From NCBI GenBank assembly GCA_964017065.1, contig OZ024784.1:5685152-5749151 (forward strand): a DNA stretch of 64,000 bases. Direction: 5' to 3'. How positions within the stretch are numbered: the first letter of the stretch is position 1; each line of letters starts with the position of its first letter. This document shows, piece by piece, positions 1-14,500 of the stretch. This DNA comes from Haliclona indistincta. Its lineage: Eukaryota > Porifera > Demospongiae > Haplosclerida > Chalinidae. The notes below the pieces were generated by a model that had not been told where the DNA came from, did not search any database, and saw only the letters and a list, made by a program, of their open reading frames with translations. The position numbers and the translations under genes were made by a program.

Positions 1-3326
<3,326 letters not shown>

Positions 3327-3484
3327 TATTAAATTTTATCAAGTTATGTATTATAATTTTGCAAATACTAAATTTTTGATAAGTCGATTATTGTTTTCTA
3401 TGGCATAATGAATGACAACAGGATTCTTCTATGGGTTAGAAGCGGAGGGCATTTGTGTACTAGCAGAGAACCAGTAGTTACTGT

Positions 3485-5529
3485 TCACTTTGGATGTTCT
3501 TGACAGTGATTACCAGATCCCAACTCAACATCACTGCTTCTTGATGTATCCATTGAATGACTTGCACTTGACCCTTGTTGTTATAAAATCACTTTATCTG
3601 CAACTGGTAGTATTTTAACTCACTTTTTTTCTTGACAACCAAAGCAATAAATATTATTACTCCTCCAATGATGATCGCTCCAACAACAACAACAGCAAAA
3701 ACACATCCAATGACAACAACTGACGAGATAAATAACGATCATTAAGGCATCAAATTTAATACAGTAGCAACTTACAATTGTTGATTCCTGGATCAGGGTC
3801 ACTGTTAGGGAAACTACCAAAATAAGCAGGACCACTCACAATATGTCCGTTCAGGTCAACATCATAAACCAGCACGGTGGTATTTTGTTCTAAGACTCTC
3901 TCAGTGCACACGTTAGCCGTGCGTGCTTGTAGACGAGGCCGCACAGCTGTGATGTTAAACACTTGTCCACTTGGCTCAATGATCTGAGCCAAGCACTTTT
4001 TAGCAGATGAATTGCGGAGGAAAGTACATGAAATGCATCCTCGTCCATTTCGACGTGATATTTCAACTGATTCAACATCATAAGCTATAGAAGAAAAATG
4101 ATTGTAATTAAAACTTGAACATTGCAACTCACAGTATACTGATTGTATAAGCTTTTGTGTAGTCCCAGCAATATTTGAGAATTCAACCACGATATCATGT
4201 CTTGAGTGTTTCTTGATTCTAAACAGCGGCAAATTGCCGCCAACAGTAAATCTAAACTCTTTCGTCACATGCACCATACGTGGTTGACCAATTGGTATTA
4301 ATTTTCCACTTTTTAGCTGTCTGTACAACTGAATCTTTCTTGGTTTGCAACCTGGACAGTGTATCGCCTGTACAGATACAACAAAGGATCGATGCTATCA
4401 TATTATACTAGTTCACAACATTACCATGCTTCCAGCAACTTGCAGGCACACATATTGCCTCCCACATGATCTCTTGGAAATATTCAATGTATCAATAGCA
4501 ATTCCTGTTATAACATAACAAAATAGCTTTCATAGAATGACTTGCAAAAATTGACTAGGTTTATGAGTCAGGGAAATTCCCTGGGATCATCCCACTTACA
4601 TGTAAGCCATAGATAACAGGTATGTGTATCTATGTGTTAAGTTACCAACCTCCAGGCAGAAATACTGATCTTGACATGTTAGGTCCCTCTCCAGCGTTGT
4701 TTGACCAAGCCACTGACACATTGTACTGCTCATACAATGAATAATAAGTGTGATTGAGTGACAGTGAAATATTGCATTCATTAAAATTCTTGGGTGGAGC
4801 TAGTTCACTGTAGAGAGTTCCCCATTGCTGGACATTATCCAGTGAGGGTGGAGGAGCGCAGGTGATCTCAAGCTGATGCGATGAAGCCCATCGTGCAGTT
4901 AAATTACTAACTTGCCCAGGAATGCCTAAAGAGTGATGAAAACAATTTCATGAAACTTTTCTATCAGATTACGTCAATCATACCTTGAACCAGCAGAAGA
5001 GCTATGCTAGATTCCACTACAGTTCCATCTGGTAAGGCCCTAAACAAGACCTCTATCCCGCTGATATTTTGGGTAACAGCAGTGATGGTATAGTTAATCT
5101 GGAGTCTCCAACCAATAAATTGCTCTGGTATTGTTATGTTCTCCTCCTGCACTTTATTGACATTGACGAGTGTCCCGCTTACGAAGACGTGGACGTGTCT
5201 GCACTCCAGACTAGTGATAACGATGAACCAGACAGCAGAACCTACTGTGGCGTTCACTGACTCTGGCTGCTTCTCGATTACTATAAACAGCAAATCAGTA
5301 CACGGGTACGGTAGGCACAGAATTAGGACTCACCACAATTGCCTGTTTGATTTTCTCCACTGGTTCCACTGAGCGGCTTCAGTGTAATAGTTCCTTCACC
5401 TGGTTTATTCGCAAACACTTGCTGCGGCTGAAAATCAAGAGACACGGCATTATCTGGCGTTGATGCTGCAGAACTGCAGGCTAAGCCTGCAATTATAAGC
5501 AGTATCAATAGATATTGCAGTGCTACCAT
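3485..5529 (-). CDS. Type I membrane receptor with Ig-like and fibronectin-III-like modules
   Basis: Not recognised as a named gene. Eight exons in transcript order (5529-5334, 5280-4984, 4925-4650, 4504-4425, 4367-4133, 4084-3776, 3719-3624, 3573-3485) keep one frame for 525 residues. The ATG at 5529 was chosen because it gives a clean signal peptide (MVALQYLLILLIIAGLACSS). The ectodomain holds an Ig-like or beta-sandwich segment (PESVNATVGSAVWF), a typical FN3 module (NLTARWASSHQLEITC... YNVSVAWSNNAGEGP), a second FN3-like stretch and many N-x-S/T glycosylation sites. One membrane segment follows (VVVIGCVFAVVVVGAIIIGG), then a KKK stop-transfer and a short Ser-rich tail of about 30 residues without an enzyme domain. 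Role is inferred only as adhesion or ligand binding at the surface. It is divergent with the ETNPPL-like gene (172 bases between start codons). Confidence 0.72.
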
Positions 5530-5701
5530 ACCTAATAGCTGTCTCACCCTACACCCTCTACTTCGTACTACCCATGCACCTTTTATGCTTGTGGTACGGG
5601 TACGGTATTAAGACCGACCACGCCCAACGACCACGCCTTGATGGACACACAAAAGTGCATGCTGGAACTCGTGTTTGTCGTGTGCCTGCATTCGGACTGT
5701 T

Positions 5702-8257
5702 ATGGACTCGGAAAGTTGCGAAACGCTTAGTAAGGAACAGATTTTGAAATTGAGGCAAAATCACATGTCCGTAGGCTCAAATGATGCAAATTCATTAAAT
5801 CTCTAACCTATTCTTGATCCTTGTGCAGACCTAATCTAAGCGTCCACTACTCAAGCTTCAATCCTCTCAATATTGTTCGTGGAGAAGGAGTGTATTTTTA
5901 CGATGAAAACGGCCAAGTATACATAGATTGCATCAACAATGTGGCACAAGGTGAGATATTAGCTAGTATGTTACTCAGTGTGTGCTGCTGCATGCATGCA
6001 GTGGGACACAGCAATCCTCGAGTAGTGTCTGCCTTCTCAAGGCAGTTGGCACAGGCACAGTATGAAGTGAACCCTATAACTGGACGGTTAGTAGCAACTC
6101 AACAGCAAGTTGAGCAGTACACTTCTCGTTTGCTTGCTACTTTTCCTGGAAGTGGACTGGACTGTGTGCTGTTTGCTCACTCTGGGTATGTTGTACTAGG
6201 TAGACAGGAAGGAAGCTAAAGGTGTCTTCATTACAGAACTGAAGCCAATGATCTTGCTATATCACTGTGTGAGGCAGCCACTGGAAACACAGAAACAATA
6301 GCAATAGATGGGTAAGCAGTCACAACAGTTTTGTGTTAAAGATCATTGTCTCCTCCCAAGGGCGTACCATGGTCATAGTAAGCCACTGTCAGGACTTAGT
6401 ACATATAAGTCACGTCAGGAAAAGATTCCAGGAAGTTTCAAACCAAATCCAAATGCTATGATAGTGAGTATGAGGGTTGTATGTAAAACATGGAATGTGG
6501 AATGGAATGGAACCATGGAATGGAATGGAATGCCACCATTATATTGTGTGGTCTCGCACTAGAAACTACTAAACCCTAAACCCAAGACCCTAAAAACCTT
6601 CGCCTAACTGCGCAAAGTTGGGAGGGTCGTCCTAACCCGGGCCTTCGGCCCTTGGTAAGCCTAAGGATCGTCGGGAGGGTCGTCCTAAACCGGGCCTTCG
6701 GCCCTTGGTAAGCCTAAGGATCGTCGGGAGGGTCATCCTAAACCAGCTTAGCTAGGGAAAGTTCAACGGCAACCGTTAGGCAAAGGTTTTTAGGGTCTTG
6801 GGTTTGGTTTAGGGTTTAGTAGTTTCTAGTGCGATACCACACAATAATGGCGGCATTCCATGGTTCCATTCCATTCCACATTCCATGTTTTACATACAAC
6901 TGAGTATGAGTACCTAATATATTATAAGTAACATGATACATGGTGGTGGCAGGGGTATCCTGTTTACTGTAACTATAATGATGTTATGCATCTCTGTGGA
7001 TTCAATATTCTATAATGCATAATGATTCACTGAGATGCATAATGATGTTATGAATCATGATAATAGTTATTGTAGCAATGTATTATCCTCTAGGCTCCTC
7101 TTCCTGATGCTTTCCGTGGTATATACTGTGACCCAGAGACGGCTGGTCAACAGTATGCTGATGAAGTGAAAAAAATGATTGACAAAGCTCATAGCAATGG
7201 GAAAAGGGTAAAATGATTAGAGAGGGTAGTTGAAGAAGTTACATTGATTAATCTTTTCCTAAGATCGCTTGTTTCATGTGTGAGGCAATGCTTGGCTGTG
7301 CAGGACAAGTAGACCTGCCAAAAGACTATCTAAAAACTGCTTTTAAGTAAGATGATAGGAGGGAGAGTGAGTGAGCGAGAAGGGATTGGTTTCCTTGTTC
7401 AGATATGTTCGTGATGCTGGAGGGCTATGTGTAATAGATGAGATACAAACCGGTTTTGGACGAGCAGGAGAAAGTTTTTGGATACATCAGAAACATGGTT
7501 TGTCTGTCTGTCAATCTATGTTTGCTTATTTCATGTTGGTTTAGGAGTGCATCCCGACATTGTGACTCTGGGAAAACCAATGGCCAATGGTTATCCTATT
7601 TCTGCTGTTGTTACAAGGAAGTCCATTGCAGCTAAGTATGCTCAATGTCATGGAGAGCAAGTATTAGCTGAGGTAATAGACTGCTGAGTGAAAATCATAA
7701 TAATGGTCATACTAAGAGGTATGAGTTGTTGTCTATTCTATAGTTATTGGCAGAGCCACTTGGTATAGCAGTAGCTGATGCTGTACTGAGTGTTATCATG
7801 GACCAGCAACTACAGCTGAATGCTAAACTAGTTGGAGACTACATTGTGTCAGGACTAGAAAACATGAAGAAGACTCATGTTAACATTGGCGACATCAGGT
7901 AGAGTGTGGTTTGTATAAAAGTTATTGATTACTAGTTGCTCATTAGGGGCTATGGATTGTTTATTGGTCTTGAGATTGTCACAGGCAGAGAGAATCCTCA
8001 AGCTGACTCTGTAACTGCTAAAGAGCTTGTTAAAAGGTTGTTACACCCATGCACTTACCATAGTCGAATACTCCAGATGCAGGGTTCTCCTTCAGCACAG
8101 AATAATGCTCAGAGAAGATGGAGTGGACAATAACGTCATAAAGATCAAGCCTCCTATCATATTCACTAAAGAGCAAGCTGACCTGTTACTGACAGCTATT
8201 GACTCTGTACTGACTGACATTGAGTCCAGTCAAGATCAAAATGGATCAATCCACTAA
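5702..8257 (+). CDS. Class III aminotransferase-fold PLP protein, ETNPPL/PHYKPL-like
   Basis: Homologue of ethanolamine-phosphate / 5-phosphohydroxylysine phospho-lyase, PLP enzymes that split phospho-amines to aldehyde, phosphate and ammonia. Twelve exons: 5702-5770 (junction uncertain), 5829-5950, 6002-6185, 6237-6311, 6361-6463, 7094-7207, 7264-7346, 7403-7497, 7545-7672, 7744-7898, 7947-8036, 8083-8257. Visible motifs: [42 protein letters not shown] and the PLP lysine in TLGKPMANG. The end ([16 protein letters not shown]) matches the family. The first intron needs a weak donor near 5766 to hold frame. Oddities: the usual F-x-T-x-GGNP block after the lysine reads VLAELLAEPLG, and the AES..GGQ block reads [10 protein letters not shown], so activity or substrate may differ. 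Two donors (7660 or 7672) both keep frame at the altered site. Intron 5 carries a foldback element. It converges on CCDC22. Confidence 0.85.
6475..6900. mobile_element. Foldback / MULE-like non-autonomous element in the ETNPPL-like intron
   Basis: Long imperfect terminal inverted repeats: the left arm begins GTTGTATGTAAAACATGGAA at 6476 and its reverse complement closes the element at 6900. Arms continue through GGAATGGAACC blocks, a TTGTGTGGT/CGCACTAGAAAC block and telomere-like AAACCCTAAACCC. A 10-base target duplication TGAGTATGAG lies at 6465-6474 and 6901-6910. Two and a half tandem copies of a roughly 53-base GC-rich unit (GGGCCTTCGGCCCTTGG core) occupy about 6630-6745. No coding potential. 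Long inverted repeats plus a 9-11 base duplication suggest a Mutator-like family (inference). Confidence 0.85.
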
Positions 8258-8398
8258 ATAAACAAACTATCAGCTCAGTATCAGCTTATTCTATTTTGTA
8301 TTGTTATAGTTAAACTGTTCATATAAACTGAATTTTCAGTATTTAATTTTACTCAAACTATGTACACTACACAAAATTGAGATTGTATCGTCCAAGTG

Positions 8399-11141
8399 TT
8401 AGGATGAGGCAGCTTTGATCTGTGCAACAAGCTGCGAGTTTTCCTTCTTCATCTGTTGATAGTCACCTGTGATACGCTCAAGATTAGCGGCTACCTTCTT
8501 GCTGCTCTCTCTATCAATCTAAAACAGAGTAGCCAGAACAGTCTGCATACACACGTATGATTACACATACACACCTGTTCCTCGAGGTCTCGTTGTTCTC
8601 GTTTAATCTGTCCTGCTTCCTTCATAAAATCAATCACAGCACCACAATTCTTGATAAAAAATCGTCAACAATAAGACAAAATCAACATTAGGCATGTACC
8701 TCTCTGATGCTAGCCAATAGTTTGTAAGCTGATCGTCTTGACTCATCCTTTCTAGCATCCTGAAGCAAGATGAATCCACAGCTCTCACTCCGTCAGTATG
8801 CTCACCTTAAAAACTTGCTCATCAGTCACAGTAAACACTCTCTCGAGTTTTCCCACCAGCTGGTTGATTTCCTTTTGAACCAGTCGAGTGTCTCCTAAAA
8901 TCTGAAAGAAAACAATGCGAAAGCATTATATTTAGTGAAAAAGATACGCTTTTGAGAGTCACCTTTCCAATGTCATCTTTCTGCTTTTGAATATTAACCA
9001 ATATCTCCATTATCCTCCTAGTGTAAGCAGATCGGCTTGTGTCTTTCTGCATGTGTTCGTACTCTTTCACCTAATAATGTATGTTGCGAAAAAGTAAAAC
9101 GATCGAAGCAAGAAAGATCTAACTAGTTGCTTGTAGAGTTCATCCTTCAGTTTGGTATCATCAGCCACCACCTTCATCCTCTCTCTTAGGAGGCGTATCT
9201 CCTCAAGCAACTGCTCAGCAGCAGACTAGACGATGGAGCAAGAAGATAAAGAGACACATGTCAAATTGCAGCCATGTTGTTGCTGACCTCAGCTGCTTCA
9301 TTAGTGATCTTGAGCTGTCTTAGTTGCTGGACTAAAGGAGCTCTCACCTCCTCCCACTTGGTAGCTAGAGTTGTCAGCCGGTTGCTACTGGTTTGAACCA
9401 GTTCCTAAGACATGTATATCAGAGAGGGTATACGTCTGTCATGGCTGACAAAACAGATATGACACAAACCTCCAGTTTAGCAATATTTTCATCAGCATTG
9501 GGAAGAAGCTCATATGTCTTCTTTTTAACTTTATAAGCATCTTCCTCTGCCTTGTTCTTGGTTTGTTGTTGCTGCTGGTCTTCCTGAAGTTGACCAATGG
9601 CTACTGTGTACTTCTTGATGTTGAGATCCAGAGCCTCTAGCTGAGCTGTGAGGTCTGACAGCTGTTCCTGCAGGTTAGTAAGCTCAGCTTCTCTCTGCTT
9701 CTGGAGATCCTGTAATGAAGAGTAGTAGATGAGAGAGCGACGGATGATATAAATAACTAACTTCCTCGGATGTAGCCTCCATTGCAGTCACAGCTTCATC
9801 CTCCTAATAATCGAAATCAAGTCATAGGTATCCAACTGGACTTTTACCTTAGCAAACTGCAGTTTTTCAGCATGTTGAAACCTGCTTCCTTTAGTATGAT
9901 GGGATGAAGACTGTTCAACAAATGAGTTGAGTACAGACATCAGGTCAGCTCCTAGTCCTAGGCCAGCTCCTCCCTGTCCTCCCTTACTGCTGGTACGTAG
10001 CTGTTCAGCTAGCTTCTTCTGCAACTTCTGACGCTTGCGAGCACGATATTCCTGTATACACAATACACTTACAAGCTATCTATGTAGTAGTCTATAGCTA
10101 TTATTGTTTGCACCTACAAGTACATGCATGTACATTGCAAAATTAATGGTCTTGCCTCTTCAGACAAGCGTGACGCCAATCCTGCCTGGTTCCATTCCTG
10201 CTCCCATTCTTGTTGTGCTGCAACATCACTGGCATTCTTGTTGAGGAGAGATGCTATGATATTTTCTCGCACAGGAGGCTGAGCCACCACATATGGCATG
10301 TAACGAGTGTAATAAAGCTTCATCTCTGTGGAATAGACCACATGTTAGCTGTGGGAGTAGCGTCGACAGTGGTACCTTTGGGTAGTTTCTTTCGAAGATC
10401 GCCAGTTCCCGATGGTGCTTGTACATCACTAGAATGGTAACCATGGAGACCAGCTCCGCCCTATTTAACATGAAATGACAACAAACACACACTAGTAGAC
10501 CACACCTCCACATGCCAGGTTGAAGAGGTTGTCCACCTGAGTGACTTCTGATGGCAATAAGACGGAGTCCATGGTAGCGGTAGTATGGTTGATAGCTCAG
10601 CAGCAATGTTACGATTGAGCATTACTCCTCCTCCTGGGGAAGACAACATAATACTATGTGGAGCTTGAAGCTAGAACTGACCCATTGTTTCATCTGTTGT
10701 TTGGGCAGTGTCTTTGGGAAGTTTTTCCAATAAGAACATCAGTAGCTTCCTCCAGTCTTTCACACTTGAGTACAGAAATGTTTGATAACCAATTTCTCCT
10801 TGATAACCTAAACTCTAAAAAAGAGTTTCACATAAACTTGTATGTGAGCATCATGTATATATATACCTGGCAAGTGTTGGCAAGACTGGTACACATGCGG
10901 TAACGAGAAGACATTGCTTCAGGTAGTGTATTAGGACAGTCCAAGTCAGGAACAATGATCTTAAGGCATTTTATACTAGCAGCAACTAGCATGTCAGCTG
11001 AAAACTGACTTAGATTGTTGATCTCTTCTTCATAGTCACTAAAGAGTGAGAGATAGGAGGTTTAAGATATTGGAATAGAAAGAGCACAAACCATCCAATA
11101 TCCCTCAACGCTCCGATAATGATCCCATCTACCTCCTCCAT
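8399..11141 (-). CDS. CCDC22: Coiled-coil domain-containing protein 22 (CCC complex subunit)
   Basis: CCDC22 scaffolds the COMMD/CCDC22/CCDC93 (CCC) complex, which acts with retriever and WASH in endosomal recycling. Sixteen exons in transcript order: 11141-11092, 11038-10867, 10814-10682, 10633-10506, 10460-10376, 10325-10156, 10051-9848, 9803-9762, 9709-9470, 9404-9288, 9225-9124, 9070-8963, 8901-8806, 8759-8700, 8649-8575, 8518-8399. They sum to 1902 bases, 633 residues (human about 627). The N-terminal NN-CH domain starts MEEVDGIIIGALRDIG, the middle has the family signature KGSRFQHAEKLQF, and the C-terminal half is coiled coil with SAYTRRIMEILVNIQKQKDD and KDARKDESRRSAYKLLA. Intron 6 (10155-10052) uses a GC donor (GAG|gcaag). 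The gene is divergent from NUP98 and ends 141 bases from the ETNPPL-like stop. Confidence 0.96.
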
Positions 11142-11578
11142 TGACTTCTTCGGGCAGATACTGAGTGTCGAAAAAACAAGTAGCGAATCTAGCTCTCAGC
11201 TCTAGCTAGCTCTTGTGACTTCAGCCACACCCCTGAACTTTGACGCAAGCGCAAAAAGCTATTCCGTATTCCGTACCGCCCGAGTGCATGCCATATGTCT
11301 GACCGATCGGTCATTGACTTGCGGACCGATGGGCTTATACCGATTACCATTTAGCGGCTCACACCAGTCACGACCGCCATATGGCGCTTCGTTCCTGGCC
11401 TGTCTACTACGTACCAGTCATGTGCTACTGCTCCTCGTGTATAAAACAGAGATAAACTGAAGCTCAGTTATTGTTGTCTACTTTTATTTGTTGTGAGCCG
11501 GCAGCCTACTACTTTTTAGCCTGACAAAGACTAAAACTTCACTGATAGTCACGTTTGAGTTTGACGAGGATTTTGATC
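11142..11578. promoter_or_regulatory. Shared upstream region of CCDC22 (-) and NUP98 (+)
   Basis: The two start codons face away from each other across 437 bases with no room for another gene, so both 5' UTRs and promoters must lie here. It is richer in CG dinucleotides than its surroundings (11220-11400). No TATA box was recognised with confidence. A bidirectional promoter is an inference from layout. Confidence 0.45.
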
Positions 11579-14500
11579 ATGTTTACTGGTGAGTTGAGAA
11601 TATAGGAGTATTATTACGTGTGCATGATATAAAATATAGGAGGTGGAGGGAGTGGATTATTTCACACCCCCACCACTGGAGGTAGTGGTCTAGGCCTGGG
11701 AGGAGGCATGGGTCTCGGTAGTACAGGATTGGGTGGAGGTGGAGGAGGATTGTTTCAAGGCCAGCAGCAATCAACAGGTTAGGAGATATGTGTGGACTTC
11801 TGTATGTATTATCTATTTGTAGGATTCAACAGCAGTTTGTTCTCAGCTGCCTCTACTGCTCAGTCCGGTCTTACTGGCCTAGGAAGCACAGGCACTGGAT
11901 TATTCAATAATACTCCTCAGAGCCAAGCCAAGGGGCTCTTTAGTGGAACCACTGGAGGAGGATTGGGTATATCATCAGCTGGTACCATGCCATCTACTTC
12001 TCTCTTCCAGACGCCATTGCAGAACTGTGAGTCTTGTGTGTTATTTATGAATCTTGTTTATTATAAATGCTTCTGCTATGAATAATGTGTCTCCATTTAG
12101 CACTCAAGCTAGGTGGTGGTCAAGCTACCGGTGGACTAGGAGGAGGTGGTGGCATATTCAATCAAACTCCTGGAGGGCTAGGAGGGGGTGGACTAGGAGG
12201 AGGACTGGCTGGAGGTCTGGGGAACACATCATTGTTGGGCAAACAGCAGCAGACTGGCGCAGGACTCGGTCTGGGTATGGGTGGTGGAATGGGGGTGGGC
12301 CTTTTTACGGGAGGGGGAGGGGCTAAAGGTGGGGTCATGTACATGTACTATAGTGAAATGTATGATTCACTGTTTGTTATCTTTCTCGACCAGGAAAAGG
12401 AACTGCAATAGTCAAGTTTGAGGTAAGTTGGAAAAATGATTGAGAGTGCGAGAATTATGCTTTGATCATAGCCTGTGAAGAGTACTGACACTGTTTTAAA
12501 GAATGGCTATAATCAGAATGTCACAACACACTTGCAATGCATCACTGGAATGAAACCATATGAGGATATGAGTATAGAGGTGTGGTTTTTAATGTTAGTG
12601 TCACTTCATTTTATGTGAATTTGTTCGCAGGAGCTTCGATTTGATGACTACCAAGCAAATCGCAAGGGGCCCTCAGCTACGACGGGCCTGTTTAATCCAG
12701 CAGGTCAAGGAGTGCTTGGTATGGGAGCAGGAGCCTCTGGAGGCTTGTTCAGTCAAGGACTAGGAGGTGAGGCTGCACTTGACTCTGCTGTTTAAAAGTT
12801 TAAGGGTTCGAGCTAGTGTAAAACCTGGACCGTGGACTGAACCATGCACTGGACTTTGGACTGGACTCAAATAAATTTTTAATACAAATCGGTCGGTAAA
12901 ACAAGAAACGAAACAGGAAACCACGTCCATAATTACTACCAAATCCTAAATCCAACACCCTAAATCTTTGCCTAACGGCGCCCAGTATTCGCCTAACTGC
13001 GCCCAGTATTTGCCTAACGTGCCCAGTATTCTCCTAACGTGCCCAGTATTCGCCTAACGTGCCCAGTATTCGCCTAACAGCGCCCAGTATTCGCCTAACA
13101 GTGCCCAGTATTCGCCTAACAGTGCCCAGTATTTGCCTAATGTGCCCATTATTCGCCCAGTATGGACCAAACGGCGCCCAGTACTATTCTGCAGGCACGT
13201 TAGGCGAATACTGGGCACTGTTAGGCGAATACTGGGCGCTGTTAGGCGAATACTGGGCGCTGTTAGGCGAATACTGGGCGAAGGTTCTAGGTTTAGGGTT
13301 TGTTAGTAATTATGGGCACGGTTTCCTGTTTCGTTTCGATTTGCATTAAAAATTTACTTGACTCCAGTTCAAAGTCCACTCCCGAACATGCACACACTTG
13401 CATGCAGGTACACTATTACTCGACACTTGTAACAACTGTGCGTTAAGGCCTGCTGTGCACGCCACAATTGTTTATTAACAACATACATATATACACACAC
13501 CCAAAGAAAAATGAGCTAGGGTCTAAAAAAATTATGAATGATGCGACCCAACACCAATCAAGGGAAAAACCATGAAGGATTAAAACCACTGGATAAAAAC
13601 ACTGCGACGTTAGCTCAAAGAAAAAATACCAACAAAAAACTGCTTCTATTGTTCAAAAACACACAATGTTCAGCTGTCCCTACTGCAGCACTGCTAGATG
13701 CCCTGAGAGGAAAATATTATATCAGCATAATGACAATAAGCTACTTGCGGGATCGGGTGGGAGGGACAGAACTAGTTTTGTGACTGCACAAAGCCTAGGA
13801 ATGACCCACTACTCCACGTGTCTAGTTTAAATACTACAACAGACACGTGTTACTGTATAGCCGGTTATTTTCGACTGGATTTAATTTTCGATTACCAACT
13901 GCAGATCAAAAATTAAATCCACAAAAATTTGAACCATAGCAAAAATTTTGAACACCCAAAATTTTCTCATGCAGACACATGCGAACAGATCGAGGCTAGA
14001 GCCCACTTCCAACGCTTCTCACCAGAATCTGACAGTAGCAGCGAGCAGCGATAATAGTAAAACTGAGCGCCAAGCGCCTCTGTTAGAGAAATGTCGTCCA
14101 TGCACACTGCTGCACGCGAGAGACTACTCGCACGATAAGCGAAAAGGCGGACACCGCGGTACAGCAACTTATCTTCGACTCTGTGGTTCCATTTAACAAT
14201 CATAAAACGGTGGTTTAACGACTATACAGTTCTCCAACAATTCGACGCCCGACTCGTTGACGCCATTGAGTTCGAGATGAAGGGCAATAAATTTTAGCCT
14301 GGATTTTATTTTCGAACGGCGAGTGAGTATCGAAAATTAGATCCAATCTAAAATTTTACTAACGAAATATTTGACCATCGAAAATAACCCGCTATACGGT
14401 ACCTACTACACCATGCAATCTAATTACACATTTTGGGAGCATATTTCCCGTCTAATTCCTGCGTCAACCGACAGTAAAGTATATATGTCCAGAGTCCACG

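Noticed and set aside
6560..6600. Telomere-like CCCTAAA repeats
   Set aside because: Only two or three irregular copies, mirrored in the other arm of the foldback element; part of the element, not a telomere remnant.
12162..12344. Proline-rich open frame on the minus strand
   Set aside because: Complement of the Gly/Leu-rich NUP98 repeats; no independent coding sign.
12975..13283. CRISPR-like array of regular 20-base units
   Set aside because: Units are directly adjacent without unique spacers, and inverted copies follow; they form the middle of a foldback transposon in an animal intron.
13948..14196. 82-codon open frame in the NUP98 intron
   Set aside because: Lies inside a MITE with inverted ends; no domain, and an overlapping antisense frame of equal length.
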